In this document: positions 36,539-47,118 of the stretch, piece by piece
Numbering within the stretch: the first letter of the stretch is position 1
Layout of the letters: every line of letters begins with the position of its first letter
Source of the DNA: Dentipellis sp. KUC8613
Taxonomy: Eukaryota; Basidiomycota; Agaricomycetes; Russulales; Hericiaceae
NCBI GenBank assembly: GCA_002286715.1
Contig: NSJX01000037.1
Span: forward strand, 186,001 to 250,000
DNA length: 64,000 nucleotides
Direction of reading: 5' to 3'
Notes under the pieces: generated by a model
What the model was told of the DNA's origin: nothing
The model's input: the letters and a program-made list of their open reading frames with translations, nothing else
Database searches by the model: none
Made by a program: the position numbers and the translations under genes

Positions 36539-39500
36539 ATGGCGCCGACCGACGCCATCACCCAGCTGCACACCCTCCCGCTCCCCCACCCGCTCCTGCT
36601 CCTGCCCGCCGCCCGCGTCACCATCCCCATCTCCGCTGCCGCCGTCGACGACCTCCTCGACCTCATCGACTCCTCCGATCCCGCCACCGTCGCCGTCGTC
36701 CCCCTTGTGCGCCCCAGCGGCACCACCCTCCACGAATGGGGCGTGTCCGCCCACATCGTGCGCCTCGTGCGCCCCACCCGCCCCTCCACCCAGCCCTACC
36801 TCCTGTCCGTCCAGGGCGTCGCCCGCATCCGCCTTGCATCGTCCCACGCCGTCTCCGTCAACAACCGCGAGTCCCTGCCCAAGCTCACCTACTCCGAGCC
36901 ATCTCCGGACGCTGACGGCGCGCCCTCGCGCGAAGTCATCGCGGCGTTCCGCAGCGCCGCCCTGCGTCTCCTCGACCGCCTCGCGAAGGATTCGGTGCAG
37001 CCCCGGCGCAAGGAGGGCTGGCTCAAGATCGTGTCACTCGTCGAGGAGACGTCCGACGACCGCATGGGCTGGCTCGCCGACACGCTCGTCAGCGCCGTCA
37101 ACGGCGAGTACAACGACAAGCTCGGTAAGCGCGTTGTGCCGTTTTCGGAAGTCCGCCTGCCAAACTGACCCGCCGCCAGATTTCCTGTCGGCGTACGCCG
37201 TCCCCGCCCGTCTCCAGCGCGCGACGACCCTCTTCATCAAGCAGACCTCCATCGCAGAGGTCTCCACCAAGGTCGCCTCCTCCCTCAACGAGTCCTTCTC
37301 CAATCAGCAGAAGGAGATCTTTCTCCGCCAGCAACGCGCCGCCATCGACGCCGAGCTCCGCAATCTCCAGAAGGGCTCCCCGCGTCCGCGCGACGCCGCC
37401 GATGCCAGCTCGGGCGATATCTCGGAGCTCGATGCGGACGCCGAGGGTGAGGACGAGCTTGCCGAGGTCAAGCGCCGCATCGAAGCGATGGAGCATGGCT
37501 CGGAGGAGCGCAGGGTCGGCGTCGCAGAGTGGCGGCGCCTCAAGCGCATCCCGCAGCAGAGCGCCGAGTACGGCGTCGTTCGCAGCTATGTGCGTGCATC
37601 CGTTTTTTTTTATCTCATCGTGTTATTACTGACCACCCGGACAGCTCGAATGGCTCACGTCGCTCCCCTGGCCCGGCGTGTCACTTCCAGCTGCGGGCGC
37701 CAGTGCGGAGCCGAGCAAGCTCTCCACGCGCGAGTTCCTCGCCAACGCGCAGCAGCAGCTCGACGCAGACCACTTTGGCCTCGACCGCGTCAAGCGTCGC
37801 CTCATCGAGTACCTCGCCGTCGTGCGCCTGCGCGAGATGCAGGCCGCAGCCGCGAACGAGGCGCAGGAGGCTGCCGCCACGCCGGCTGCTGACGAAAAGG
37901 CGCTGGTGAAGTACGACGGCAAAGCATCTGCGCCGCGCGCCGTGAAGCGCAGGACGAAGGGCCGGGGCGTCAAGGGCCCGATCTTGCTGTGAGTAGCACA
38001 GTGTATTGCGCATATATCCGCCTTGTTTATCATCTGCAGGTTCGTGGGCCCGCCCGGAACTGGCAAGACGTCGCTCGGCCAGTCTATCGCTCGTGCCCTG
38101 GACCGGCCGTTCCAGCGCATCGCCCTCGGAGGCGTGCGCGACGAGGGTGAGATTCGCGGACACCGGCGGACGTATGTCGCCAGTGGGCCGGGCCTAATCG
38201 TGCAGGCTCTCCGCAAGGCCGGGCGCGCAGACCCGGTCATTGTGCTGTAAGTATTACAGCTTTTGTCTTCGGATAGCTCGCTCATGGCGCATGTAGGGAC
38301 GAGATCGACAAGGTCGGTCAGTCCAACTTCCACGGAGACCCCGCTGCGGCTCTCCTGGAGGTGCTCGACCCCGAGCAAAATCATTCGTTCAATGTATGTC
38401 TCTCGGGTGCTATTACCACGCGGCACTAACCCTGCCACAGGACCACTACATGAATGTCCCCGTCGACCTCTCCCAAGTTCTCTTCATCTGCACTGCCAAT
38501 TCCCTCGACACCATCGCCGCCCCCCTCCTCGACCGCTGCGAGACCGTCCACCTCTCCGGCTACACCTACGACGAGAAGCTCCACATCGCCCGCCGCTTCC
38601 TGCTCCCCAAGCAGCTCACCGCCAACGGGCTCACCCCCGCCCAGCTCGAGCTCACCGAGGCCGCCCTCCTCGGCGTCGTCACGCACTATACCCGCGAGGC
38701 CGGCGTGCGCAGCCTCGAGCGCGCCCTCGGCGCCGTCGCGCGCTTCAAGGCCGTCGAGTGGGCCAAGCGCGCTGATGCCGCCGCCGACTACCGCCGCACG
38801 GTCGACGCGGACGAGCTCGAGCCGATCCTCGGCATCGCGCGCTGGGACGCCGCCGACGAGCGCGAGCGCGACGCCCGCCGCGGCGTCGTCTACGGGCTCG
38901 TCGTCACGGGCATGGGCGAGGGCGAGATCCTGCCCGTCGAGACGATCGCCGTGCCCGGCAGCGGGCGCCTGCGCCTCACAGGCTCGCTCGGCGACGTCAT
39001 CAAGGAGAGCGGCGAGATTGCGCTCAGTTGGGTGAAGCGCCATGCGTATGAGCTTGGTGTTACGGCGGCGCGCGCGCAGGACCCGCTGCGTGTGCCCGAT
39101 GCGATTGATGTGCATCTGCATCTGCCGGCGGGCGCGCAGAAGAAGGACGGGCCGAGTGCAGGGGTTGCGATGGTGAGTGGACGTGGGTGTGTTTCGCTGT
39201 GGATGGTGGTGCTAATAGGACGCCGCGTAGGCGTGTGCGTTCGTCTCGTTGTTGACAGGCGCGTGTGTCCCGCCAAACATTGCTATGACCGGCGAGGTAA
39301 GCCCCTTCCTCCCCCTTCCCCTCTTCCACCACTCACGCAGCCGCACCGCAGATCACGCTCCGCGGGCGCGTGACGCCCGTCGGAGGCATCAAGGAGAAGG
39401 TGCTCGGCGCGCACCGCGCGGGCATGACCAAGCTCGTGCTGCCCTGGGCGAACCGCAAGGACGTCGAGCACGACGTGCCGCCCGAGGTGCGGCGCGGCAT

Positions 39501-39609
39501 GCAGTTTGTGTTCGTGCGCACCGTGCAGGAGGCGCTCGAGGCGGCGTTTGGCAAGGGCGCGCTCGGGTGGCGTATGGGCGCGGTGGAGATGGTCGAGAGT
39601 CGGCTGTGA
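36539..39609 (+). CDS. LONP2: Peroxisomal Lon protease (ATP-dependent)
   Basis: Exons 36539-37124, 37180-37589, 37645-37988, 38040-38246, 38297-38393, 38441-39172, 39231-39296 and 39352-39609; 899 residues. N-terminal LON substrate-binding domain, coiled region with [22 protein letters not shown]+ module with Walker A GPPGTGKT (450-457) and Walker B VIVLDEID (513-520), then the P domain with the Ser-Lys dyad: DGPSAGVAM (Ser787) and [14 protein letters not shown] (Lys830). No mitochondrial presequence; the protein ends in SRL, a PTS1 signal, so it is the peroxisomal paralogue that degrades and refolds matrix proteins. Single-copy conserved gene in the spacer of the inverted repeat, with much higher GC3 than the flanking F-box genes. 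Confidence 0.95.
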
Positions 39610-40737
39610 GGGTAGGTGGGCGGGCGTGGTGGGGTTTGGTGATATATGGTCATGGGTGTAATATAGCAGCGGGAACGGACATTGTGGATTTCTTTTTTGC
39701 TTTGGCTTTGTGTTTACGAGCGATGTTCATGTATATTGATGTTTACGAGCTAATGAGAAATGAGAAGTTGGATACCCTGTAGTTATAAAATTCATATTGT
39801 TTTGTTTCGTGTGTGGACTTGGTGTTTTGGGTTGCACGACAGTTCTGGACTGGGTGGGGGTGGCCATGGAGCGCGAGTCGGAGGGGCTGGAGCCAGTGGA
39901 GGATTCTGGCCTTTGTTGTGCTTGCTTTCTGGGACAGGCTCTTGCAAGGTTGATGCGAGTGCAGAGACGATGGCACTTCTTGCTGCGTGCTGCGTACATT
40001 TTGCGCTGGTACAGTAAGTGGAAGCAATAATATTTGACGCCAGTGAGGAAGTCTGTCGAGACGACGTCGTAGCCCTAGGCCTGGTGATGTGCATGGATCG
40101 TATGCAGATGCAATCCTGCAGCTGGACGCTCGTCATCATGCATCACCGTCTGTGTTTGGCCATGATCACCTTGTCAATCTCGACGCGATAATGGATTGAC
40201 AATCTGCAGCTGCGGCCGGGATTTAATAAAATCGGATTAGTGGAGTATATCAAAAGCATTATCGCACGCAGGCTGCCGGGAGTCAAGTTGGAGCAGCTTG
40301 CTGCTACGCGATCGCTCGTCAGTGAGCATGTCGACGCCGATTCTTGGACTGTCTGTCAACGGGACCTGCAGCTTCCGAGTCTTTGGTCCTGGCGAGACGT
40401 GTGCGACTTCGGTGCGTGCCGTTTCTCTACGAGAGCTGGTGGGGGGACACAAGTGAGTGGTGGTGTGGTTATTCCAAGCCATGACGGGTGCAGACTCGAG
40501 CGGACGCGGGAGGAAGGTGGATGAAGAGGAGGAGGAGGAGGACGCGCGCGACGTGCCCATGGAACCGCGACGCGTCGGGCACGTGACGCTCCTTCCTTCC
40601 TCTTCCCGCCTCCAGCTCTTTGGTCTTTGGTTTCTAGTCTCTAGTCTGCAACGTCGACCGGCAAATACAGATACCCCCTTTCAAGCTTCAGCCTCCCACT
40701 AGAACTCAACCCACACTAGGAATCCTCCAATCGAAAC
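39610..40737. other. Lon-TSC10 intergenic region
   Basis: No gene supported. The final 140 bp before TSC10 are C/T-rich. Frames of up to about 115 codons on both strands carry no motif. Confidence 0.5.
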
Positions 40738-42036
40738 ATGTTCTGGGGCTCGTCATGGTCGCCGGAAGGCAAGGTACGCACGCGCCCGCCCGCACGCACA
40801 ACGCAGCACTGACCATTGCATATCGTTTTGGCACCGCGCAGCACTGCTATGTTGCGGGCGGCAGCTCGGGTCTCGGGCTGGCAGTGTGCAAGGCGCTCGC
40901 GGCGCAGGGCGCGCACGTCTCGATTGTTGCGCGGGATAAAGCGCGGTTGGCGGCGGCGCTGGCTGAAGTCGAGGTGCGTCGTGCTCCGTCTTTCTGCTCC
41001 CCCGTCCATCTCGTTGCATTCTTTTACAATGGCTTTGTCCTTGCATAAGACGCGAAAACTGACGCCCACGCAGACATACAGGAAGACAGACGCACAGGTC
41101 CTGCAGACGTTCTCGCACTCGCTCTTCACGGCGCCCAAGTCCGCGGCCGCGCTCGACGATGTCGTCGCGAAGCACGACGGGCTCGCGCCCGACGCGGTGT
41201 TCCTGTGCGCGGGCAAGTCCGTGCCCAAGTTCTTCCTCGAGTACACGGACGAGGAGCTCGCGCAGGGGATGGATTACGGGTACTGGTGCCAGGCGTGGAC
41301 CGCGCGGGTACGTGTCTCGTTCATCCTCCGCTAGCGTGTGCGGGTTTCGACATGCTCACGACGCGCGCCAGGCAGCCGCGCGGCTGATGGTCCAGCAGCG
41401 GCGCACGGGCAAGATCATCTTCGTGTCCTCGACACTCGGGCTCATGACGCTGCCCGGGTACGGCGCGTACGTCCCCGCGAAGCACGCGCTGCGCGGGCTT
41501 GCGGACATGCTGCGCGCGGAGCTGCTGCTGTACGGCATCGGCGTGCACATCTTCTTCCCGCCGTCGATGCTGGGCGCGTCGCTCGACGAGGAGCGGAAGA
41601 CGCGCCCGCGGATTACGGAGAGGCTCGAGGAGGACGACACGCCGCTGACGGCGGAGCAGGCGGCGGCGGCGCTGCTGAAGGGTGCGTGCGTCTTGTTACG
41701 GTGCTCGTGGTGGATAGTGTTGATGGTGGGGCGCGTAGGTGTGCGCAAGGGCCGGTTCCAGATTACGGGCAACTTCATCACGGACCTCTTTCGTGCCTCG
41801 AGCCGCGAGGCGTCGCCCCGCAACGGCTGGCTGCTGGACGGGCTGATGGACTTCATTGCCTACGTGAGTCGCGTGCTTCTGTCCTCATACCTGTTGTTGA
41901 TTGTATGCTCGTCACGCAGATTGCGGTGCCGATATGGTCGTCGGGAGTTGATAGGCAGATACGTGCGCATAGCGAGGAGCATATGCAGTATTTGTCGGAG
42001 CGAGGTATTATACCGCCGCCGCCGGGCGGGAACTAG
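40738..42036 (+). CDS. TSC10: 3-ketodihydrosphingosine reductase
   Basis: Exons 40738-40773, 40842-40973, 41074-41307, 41372-41681, 41739-41863 and 41920-42036; 317 residues. SDR fold with GGSSGLG (18-24), Ser154 in VSSTLG, and Tyr167/Lys171 in YVPAK. The segment [18 protein letters not shown] and the C-terminal region ([20 protein letters not shown]) are characteristic of the KDSR/Tsc10 group rather than other SDRs. The enzyme reduces 3-ketodihydrosphingosine to dihydrosphingosine with NADPH at the ER, the second step of sphingolipid synthesis. Unrelated in origin to the SDR1-4 genes (different motifs and intron positions). It lies with Lon in the spacer of the inverted repeat. Confidence 0.92.
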
Positions 42037-42475
42037 GGGTCTGGTAGATGTGTGCTTTATATATACCATTGTTTGTGTGCTTTAGCTCTATTTCGTGAAG
42101 GCTGATCTTTGTGTCACGTCCAGGACTACAGTAGGCCCTTGTCCTTCTGTGAGTTCTTCTCTCTCCGCGAGCCCTTGGTACTTCGGTGCCGTGAATTGGC
42201 ATTTTCTGTGAGTTCGCTTGTTCATAAGCATGTTCACTCCCCTACGAGTTGATTACTTTCTGTGAGTCTACCTCTCCCGAATGATCAAGTCACAGTCAGC
42301 CAGCTCACGACTTGAACCTTACGCTATCATGAATCACTGTCACTGCTGCGGTTCACCCGTAGGGTTGAGGAAGTATGCCGGCAATATGAAGAATACGGAT
42401 TGATGCGTTAGGTCAACAAAGATAGCGAGAATACAACAGTCAAGTACATCGACTACAATAAATGTGCCTCCTTCA
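42037..42475. repeat. Spacer with three short direct repeats
   Basis: No gene. The decamer ttctgtgagt occurs at 42,145, 42,204 and 42,258, at intervals of 59 and 54 bp. Its role is unknown. The interval holds the 3' ends of TSC10 and A7, which converge. Confidence 0.6.
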
Positions 42476-44140
42476 TTAGAAAGAAAACTCCGTAAGCATT
42501 TTATCCCCTTCAAATTGCACACAGCTCGCATCTGCCGTACTTTGCCAGCAATTCCCGTCAGCTTTCGACCGCTCGTGCGGCACAAAGAAACTCACGGAAG
42601 GGTGTAAAAGGTGCTGGACCATGCTGCCGATTCGCAGTCGACGTCGGTATCTGCGAACACGGAAGTCTCGTCGTCCTTCCACCTTGAAACAGAGTTGATC
42701 CTGTACTGCGGCGTGACCACGCTGCGCAGCTGGGCCTCGTCATCCGTTTCCCAGCGCCGTGTCCATTTGAACTGTTGCTCCCTCAGTGATATCCGTACGT
42801 GGACTAAGACCGGACACACGGCGAGCCAGGCTCTAGCGAATTTCTCCAGTGCTTGCCCAGACAGAATACCTCTCGCGTGCTGGGGCAAAGCGAACGACAG
42901 GGATGTAAGACTCTGGAGAGCATGAGCATGGAACGCAGAGTCCGGCACTATTCTCGTCTCAAAGGCGTAGCCAGTCAGCACATGGGCCTTGGAGACCTAG
43001 CTAAAAACTGGTACATACCACATTGTCTACCCGAGCGCCGTAATACTCGGGACGGAAAGCCAAGTCCAGCTTCCGGAGATGAGGTGCACTGTCAAGGAGT
43101 TGCGAAAGAAATGCGGCGACAAGACCGTCGTTATATTGGGAAGACTTGTCGAGCTCCTCAGGCGGTATCGTGACCTTTCGAAGCGATAACTCGTGGATAT
43201 GGAATCTGCGTATGGTCCCTAAGATCCCCTCAAACCATGAAGGTGAATAATAGGGACGGATGTCTGCGATGATGAGACAGCGGAGCAGAGGATAATCGCC
43301 CCGCGCCAACGTTGGCTGCAGCAGCACATCCGTCGTCACGAGTGTTGTCAGTTCCGGCCAGACCGGCGGACTCGCGCCCAGATCTTCAGGCGTTTTCAAC
43401 TCGTAGCTTTGCTCTAGCCGCTGGACGTGGGGGAAGGTCTGCGAGAGGTTCGTGTAGTCGATCGACACCGCGAAGAACGCGAAGCGGGTGACGTGCGGGC
43501 ATGTGCGGGCGAACCGTATATCGCTGCCTTTGCTGCTGGGGCACATCAGCCAGATGTCTTCGAGCGTGTCTGCGTTGCCCTCGATGATCACCTTGATTGA
43601 AGACATATTGGACGCCATCATTTCTGGATTCATGCTATTGAAGCTCGGGCTCAGCCAGAGGTATCTGAGTCCCCGGATGCCTCGCAGCGCCGTCAAGTCG
43701 TCGGGGTGACATAGGCTGAGGTGGAGGTGTGTAAGCGCGGGGGTGAGACTGACGAGGGCGTGGAAGAAGCGCTCCTCGCATGCGCCGAAGATCCTGGAGT
43801 ACTCTGGCCCCGTTAAGTTCAGATATACTTCGAGCCGGGACAGGTTCGTCGCTCGCTGCAGGACATCCGCCAGGAAAGTCGGCCAGGAGTCTACCTGGTC
43901 GAGTGTACGGACGTCGAAGCGGAGGATGTGTAAAGCCTGCTCGAGAGAATGATCGAGGACGAAGGTCAGGAACGAGGACGCCCGCGCGCCGGTTGGGAGG
44001 CGCGGGTCGTGGACCAGGCGTAGGCGGACGGGGTGAATGGCTGCGCGGGAGGTGAGGGCCATGGTCAAGAGTGTGGATGTCTCCATGCTGTTTAGGACGA
44101 GCATCGCGCAGTCCTCATCGAGTCCAGGGATGGGCGACAT
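42476..44140 (-). CDS. F-box-like/LRR protein, subfamily A copy 7 (A7)
   Basis: Exons (minus) 44140-43019, 42957-42596 and 42539-42476; 515 residues. Head PIPGLDEDCAMLVLNSMETS and TSRAAIHPVRLRLVHDPRLP; middle ALTHLHLSLCHPDDLTALRG, FPHVQRLEQSYELKTPEDLG, IHELSLRKVTIPPE, APHLRKLDLAF; exon 2 SLTSLSFALPQ, LAVCPVLVHVRI, FKWTRRWET; 64-nt last exon with an AAG acceptor ending KMLTEFSF. Exon 2 appears to use TGAG as acceptor. Intermediate between A4/A8 and A6/A9 in sequence. Complete. Confidence 0.8.
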
Positions 44141-44553
44141 GCCTACGTACTTCTGAACCAGATATGTGAGCAATACTAATAAAAGTTTTGGGGACGGGTG
44201 TAGGTTTTACCAAAAGCGACTGCTCGCGAGTGGATTTTTGAACAGAACTTGCTGGAGAAAGGAATCAGGATGGGATGGACGTTGTCGACTGGCTACTGAG
44301 AGACTTGTGGTTGTCTTATTAATAATTAGGGAGTGGTAGTTTCTACATGAGGTGGCGTCAGTCATTCTCGATGGTTGCCGGTCCCTGGCCATAGTGACCG
44401 ATGGTCAGCTGATTCGATGAAGATACGGCTTATGACTCCGAGAAAGAATAGATACGGTTTACTTCAAGTCTAGAGTCGTATTTGAGACTACGCAGATCTA
44501 GGTACTGATATCGGCGCTCAGCGATCAAAATTCTTCACCCCTATTGCAACTTT
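44141..44553. other. A7 upstream region and edge of duplication D2
   Basis: 44,141-44,368 is the A7 promoter side. From 44,369 the sequence matches 24,960-25,172 in inverted orientation (duplication D2). No gene. Confidence 0.55.
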
Positions 44554-45054
44554 TTGCAGACTTCTTGTCCAGGAAATCGAAATCAAATGCGACTAACACG
44601 CGACCCAGTCGCCGTGCTATGTAAAACACCTCTTCGATCAGATCGAAAATTCTGTGAGCTCCGTCTTCCCGGAGAACTGCACAAGATTCGTTTGTCCTAT
44701 CCTGTTCCGACAGATTTTGTCAGTTTTCGACCAGTTTCACAGCGTCTTGAAACATACATGTCCACGATGATATTCCTCAAAGCATCCAAAGCAGATGCCC
44801 ATCTTTCTGCACTGGCGTTTTCTCTGTTGCGTAATAAGCCCAACGTGATGATCTTGAGCCCCCGGACGCCCTGCAGTGCTACCACGTCGTTGATTTGGCA
44901 ACCGTCAAGACGTAGGTGTGTGATGGAGGGGTTGGAGTCTACCAGTGCAGTAAAGAGGCGCGGCTTGTACACCTCAATCATTTTGAGTCGCTCCGACATT
45001 CCGGGCCCAGTAAGCCTTAGCGGGTGCAAATCCAGGTCAAACCGGGAGTTCTAG
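44554..45054 (-). pseudogene. Collapsed A5-like F-box relic
   Basis: Minus-strand frame LRLTGPGMSERLKMIEVYKP...DALRNIIVD corresponds to A5 residues about 115-200. At about 44,757 it jumps straight to the A5 3' end (ENwards of KLTKSVGTG, then the last exon ending TELTEFSI). The 5' part (head) is missing at 45,054 and about 1 kb of the middle is missing at 44,757, where a few bases (atg) are shared by the two A5 breakpoints. Non-functional remnant. Confidence 0.8.
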
Positions 45055-45254
45055 AGATCGCACCTCTCACTTACCAACAAGATGAAAAAGAGTTTCATGC
45101 GGTGTTACGTTGAGTGAGCGGGCACTGACGAAGTCGGACAGAGTCTATCAAACATCAATGGGTCAAAGACAATGGCGAAATTCGAGCCCGCGCAAGCGGC
45201 CCTGTTATGAGATAGACTTACCTGCTGCATAGTAATTACAAAATTTCACAACAT

Positions 45255-46904
45255 TCAGAATGAGAATTCCGTAAGCTCTGCATCTCCCTCAAACTCTATG
45301 TAACCTCCATCTTTTTCCCTGAATTAGAACTCTGCGTCAAGTTTGAGTCGTATCAGCAGCACAGTTGGACTCACGAAGAACCATACAAGGTATTATACCA
45401 CGGTGGTCCGCCATCGCTATCTGCAAATACAGACTCCTCGTCATCTTCCCACCTGGTATCAGGAATCGTCCTACACTGCGGGGTCACCACACTGCGCAGG
45501 TGGCCTTCGCTGTCTGTCCTCCAGCGCCGCGTCCATCTGAACTCCTGAATCTCCAGTGACATCCGCAGATGGACCAAACGTGGAGAGACGGTGAACCAGG
45601 CTCTGCCGAATGCCTCCAGGCTTTTCTGAGACAGAGGGCTTTCCGAGTACCAGCCCATAGAAAGCGACAAGGATTCGAGATTCTCGAGTGCGTGTCCGTG
45701 CGCGACAAAGTCTGGCACTATCCCCATCTAAAACATGGTTGATCAGCACGCGAACGTCGTATAAGAAAACACTCACTACACTGTCTACCTGAGCCTCTTC
45801 ATACTCATAAGTTAGACACAAGTCGAGCTTCCGAAGATGCGGTGCACCTTCGAGAAGTTGTGAAAGGAATGTTGCGATGGGATTGGTCTTAACTTCGGAT
45901 GGTTGATCAAAAAACCCAGGCGGCACCGCAACGTCCCGAAGCGACAGCTCATGGATGTAGAACCTTTTTATGGTCTGTAGAAGGCTTGAAAACCAAGTAG
46001 ACGAATAATAGCGATGGATGTTGATAATGATAAGGCAGCGCAGCAGAGGGTAATCACTATGCGCCCCGGCCAGTATCGGCTGTGACAGGGCGTCTGTCGT
46101 TACGAGTGTCGTGAGTTCTGGCAGAACCGGACTAGCCCCCAAATCTTCGGGTGCATCATACTCTTGTTTCAGTCGCCGGATATTTGGAAAAGCCCGCGAG
46201 AGACTTGTGAAGTCAATTGGCACCTGAAAGAACGCAAAGCGAGTGACGAGTGGGCATGTGCCCTCGAATCGTAGTTGTACCCCTTTGCTATTTGGGCACA
46301 CCAATGACACGTCTTGGAGAGTATTTGCGTTACCTGCGATGATCCTCTTGATTGAAGCCATGTTGGACGCCATCATCTCTGGCTCCGTGTCATAGACACT
46401 CGTGCTCAGCCAGATGGATCTGAGTCCCTGGATGCCTTGGAGCGCCATCAGGTCTTCGGGGTTACATTGACAAATGCGCAGGTGTTTAAGTGCTGGGGTG
46501 AGATTGACCAGTGCGTCAAAGAAGCGCTGCTGGCAGGCATCAAAAATCCTGTCGCAGTACCCCGGTCCCGTCACGGTCGAGCTCAGAAGCACTGCGAGCC
46601 GAGACAAGTTCGTCGCTCGTTGAAGCACATCGGCCAGGAGAGTTGGCCAAGGATCCGCCCTCTGAGCTGCGTTGATGTTGAAGCGAAGGATATGTAAAGC
46701 CGATTCGAGAGAGCGGCCGATGACGAATTTGAGAAACGAAGACGCTCGCCCACTGGTTGTAAGGCGCGGGTCATGAACGAGACGTAGATGAACAGGGTGA
46801 ACAGCCGCGCGGGAAGTGAGAGCGATGGATAAGAGCGAGGGTGTTTCTAGACAATCCAGCACGAGCGTCGCACAGTCTTCGTTGAGTCCGGGGATAATTG
46901 GCAT
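45255..46904 (-). CDS. F-box-like/LRR protein, subfamily A copy 8 (A8)
   Basis: Exons (minus) 46904-45777, 45727-45375 and 45318-45255; 514 residues. Inverted duplicate of A4. Head IIPGLNEDCATLVLDCLETP; middle ALKHLRICQCNPEDLMALQ, FPNIRRLKQEYDAPEDLG; exon 2 LESLSLSMGWYSES; last exon ends AELTEFSF. It is one residue shorter than A4 (YDTEPEM against YESREPEM). The second half is almost identical to A4, the first third is clearly diverged. All splice sites are conserved. Confidence 0.83.
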
Positions 46905-47118
46905 CCTTACGATTCCTAAACCGACTATATGGTCAACGCCAACAAATACTAGGATATTTGCCGTCCCTACGAGCTTTGAGAAGGAGACAATTGAATAGCC
47001 GTGTAGAATGGGCCACGAGACTGGGGAAGGAGGAGAGGAGGACAAACTCAAGAGGAACTATACATTGTATACGCCACCGGCCCGGCGATCGCTACCTTGC
47101 TGAGTCAATAGACTGTAG

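Larger units (their letters stand above)
44369..47118 (-). repeat. Inverted segmental duplication D2, right copy (A5 relic and A8)
   Basis: Reverse-complement counterpart of 20,620-25,172. It holds the A5 3' flank, a collapsed A5 relic, the A4-A5 spacer start, A8, and about 215 bp upstream of A8. Two internal deletions shorten it to 2.75 kb. Its right edge coincides with the inner edge of the right arm of the large inverted repeat. Confidence 0.8.

Noticed and set aside
38426..39121. 231-codon minus-strand frame inside Lon
   Set aside because: Antisense shadow of a GC-rich exon (Gly/Glu/Leu-rich), no motif.
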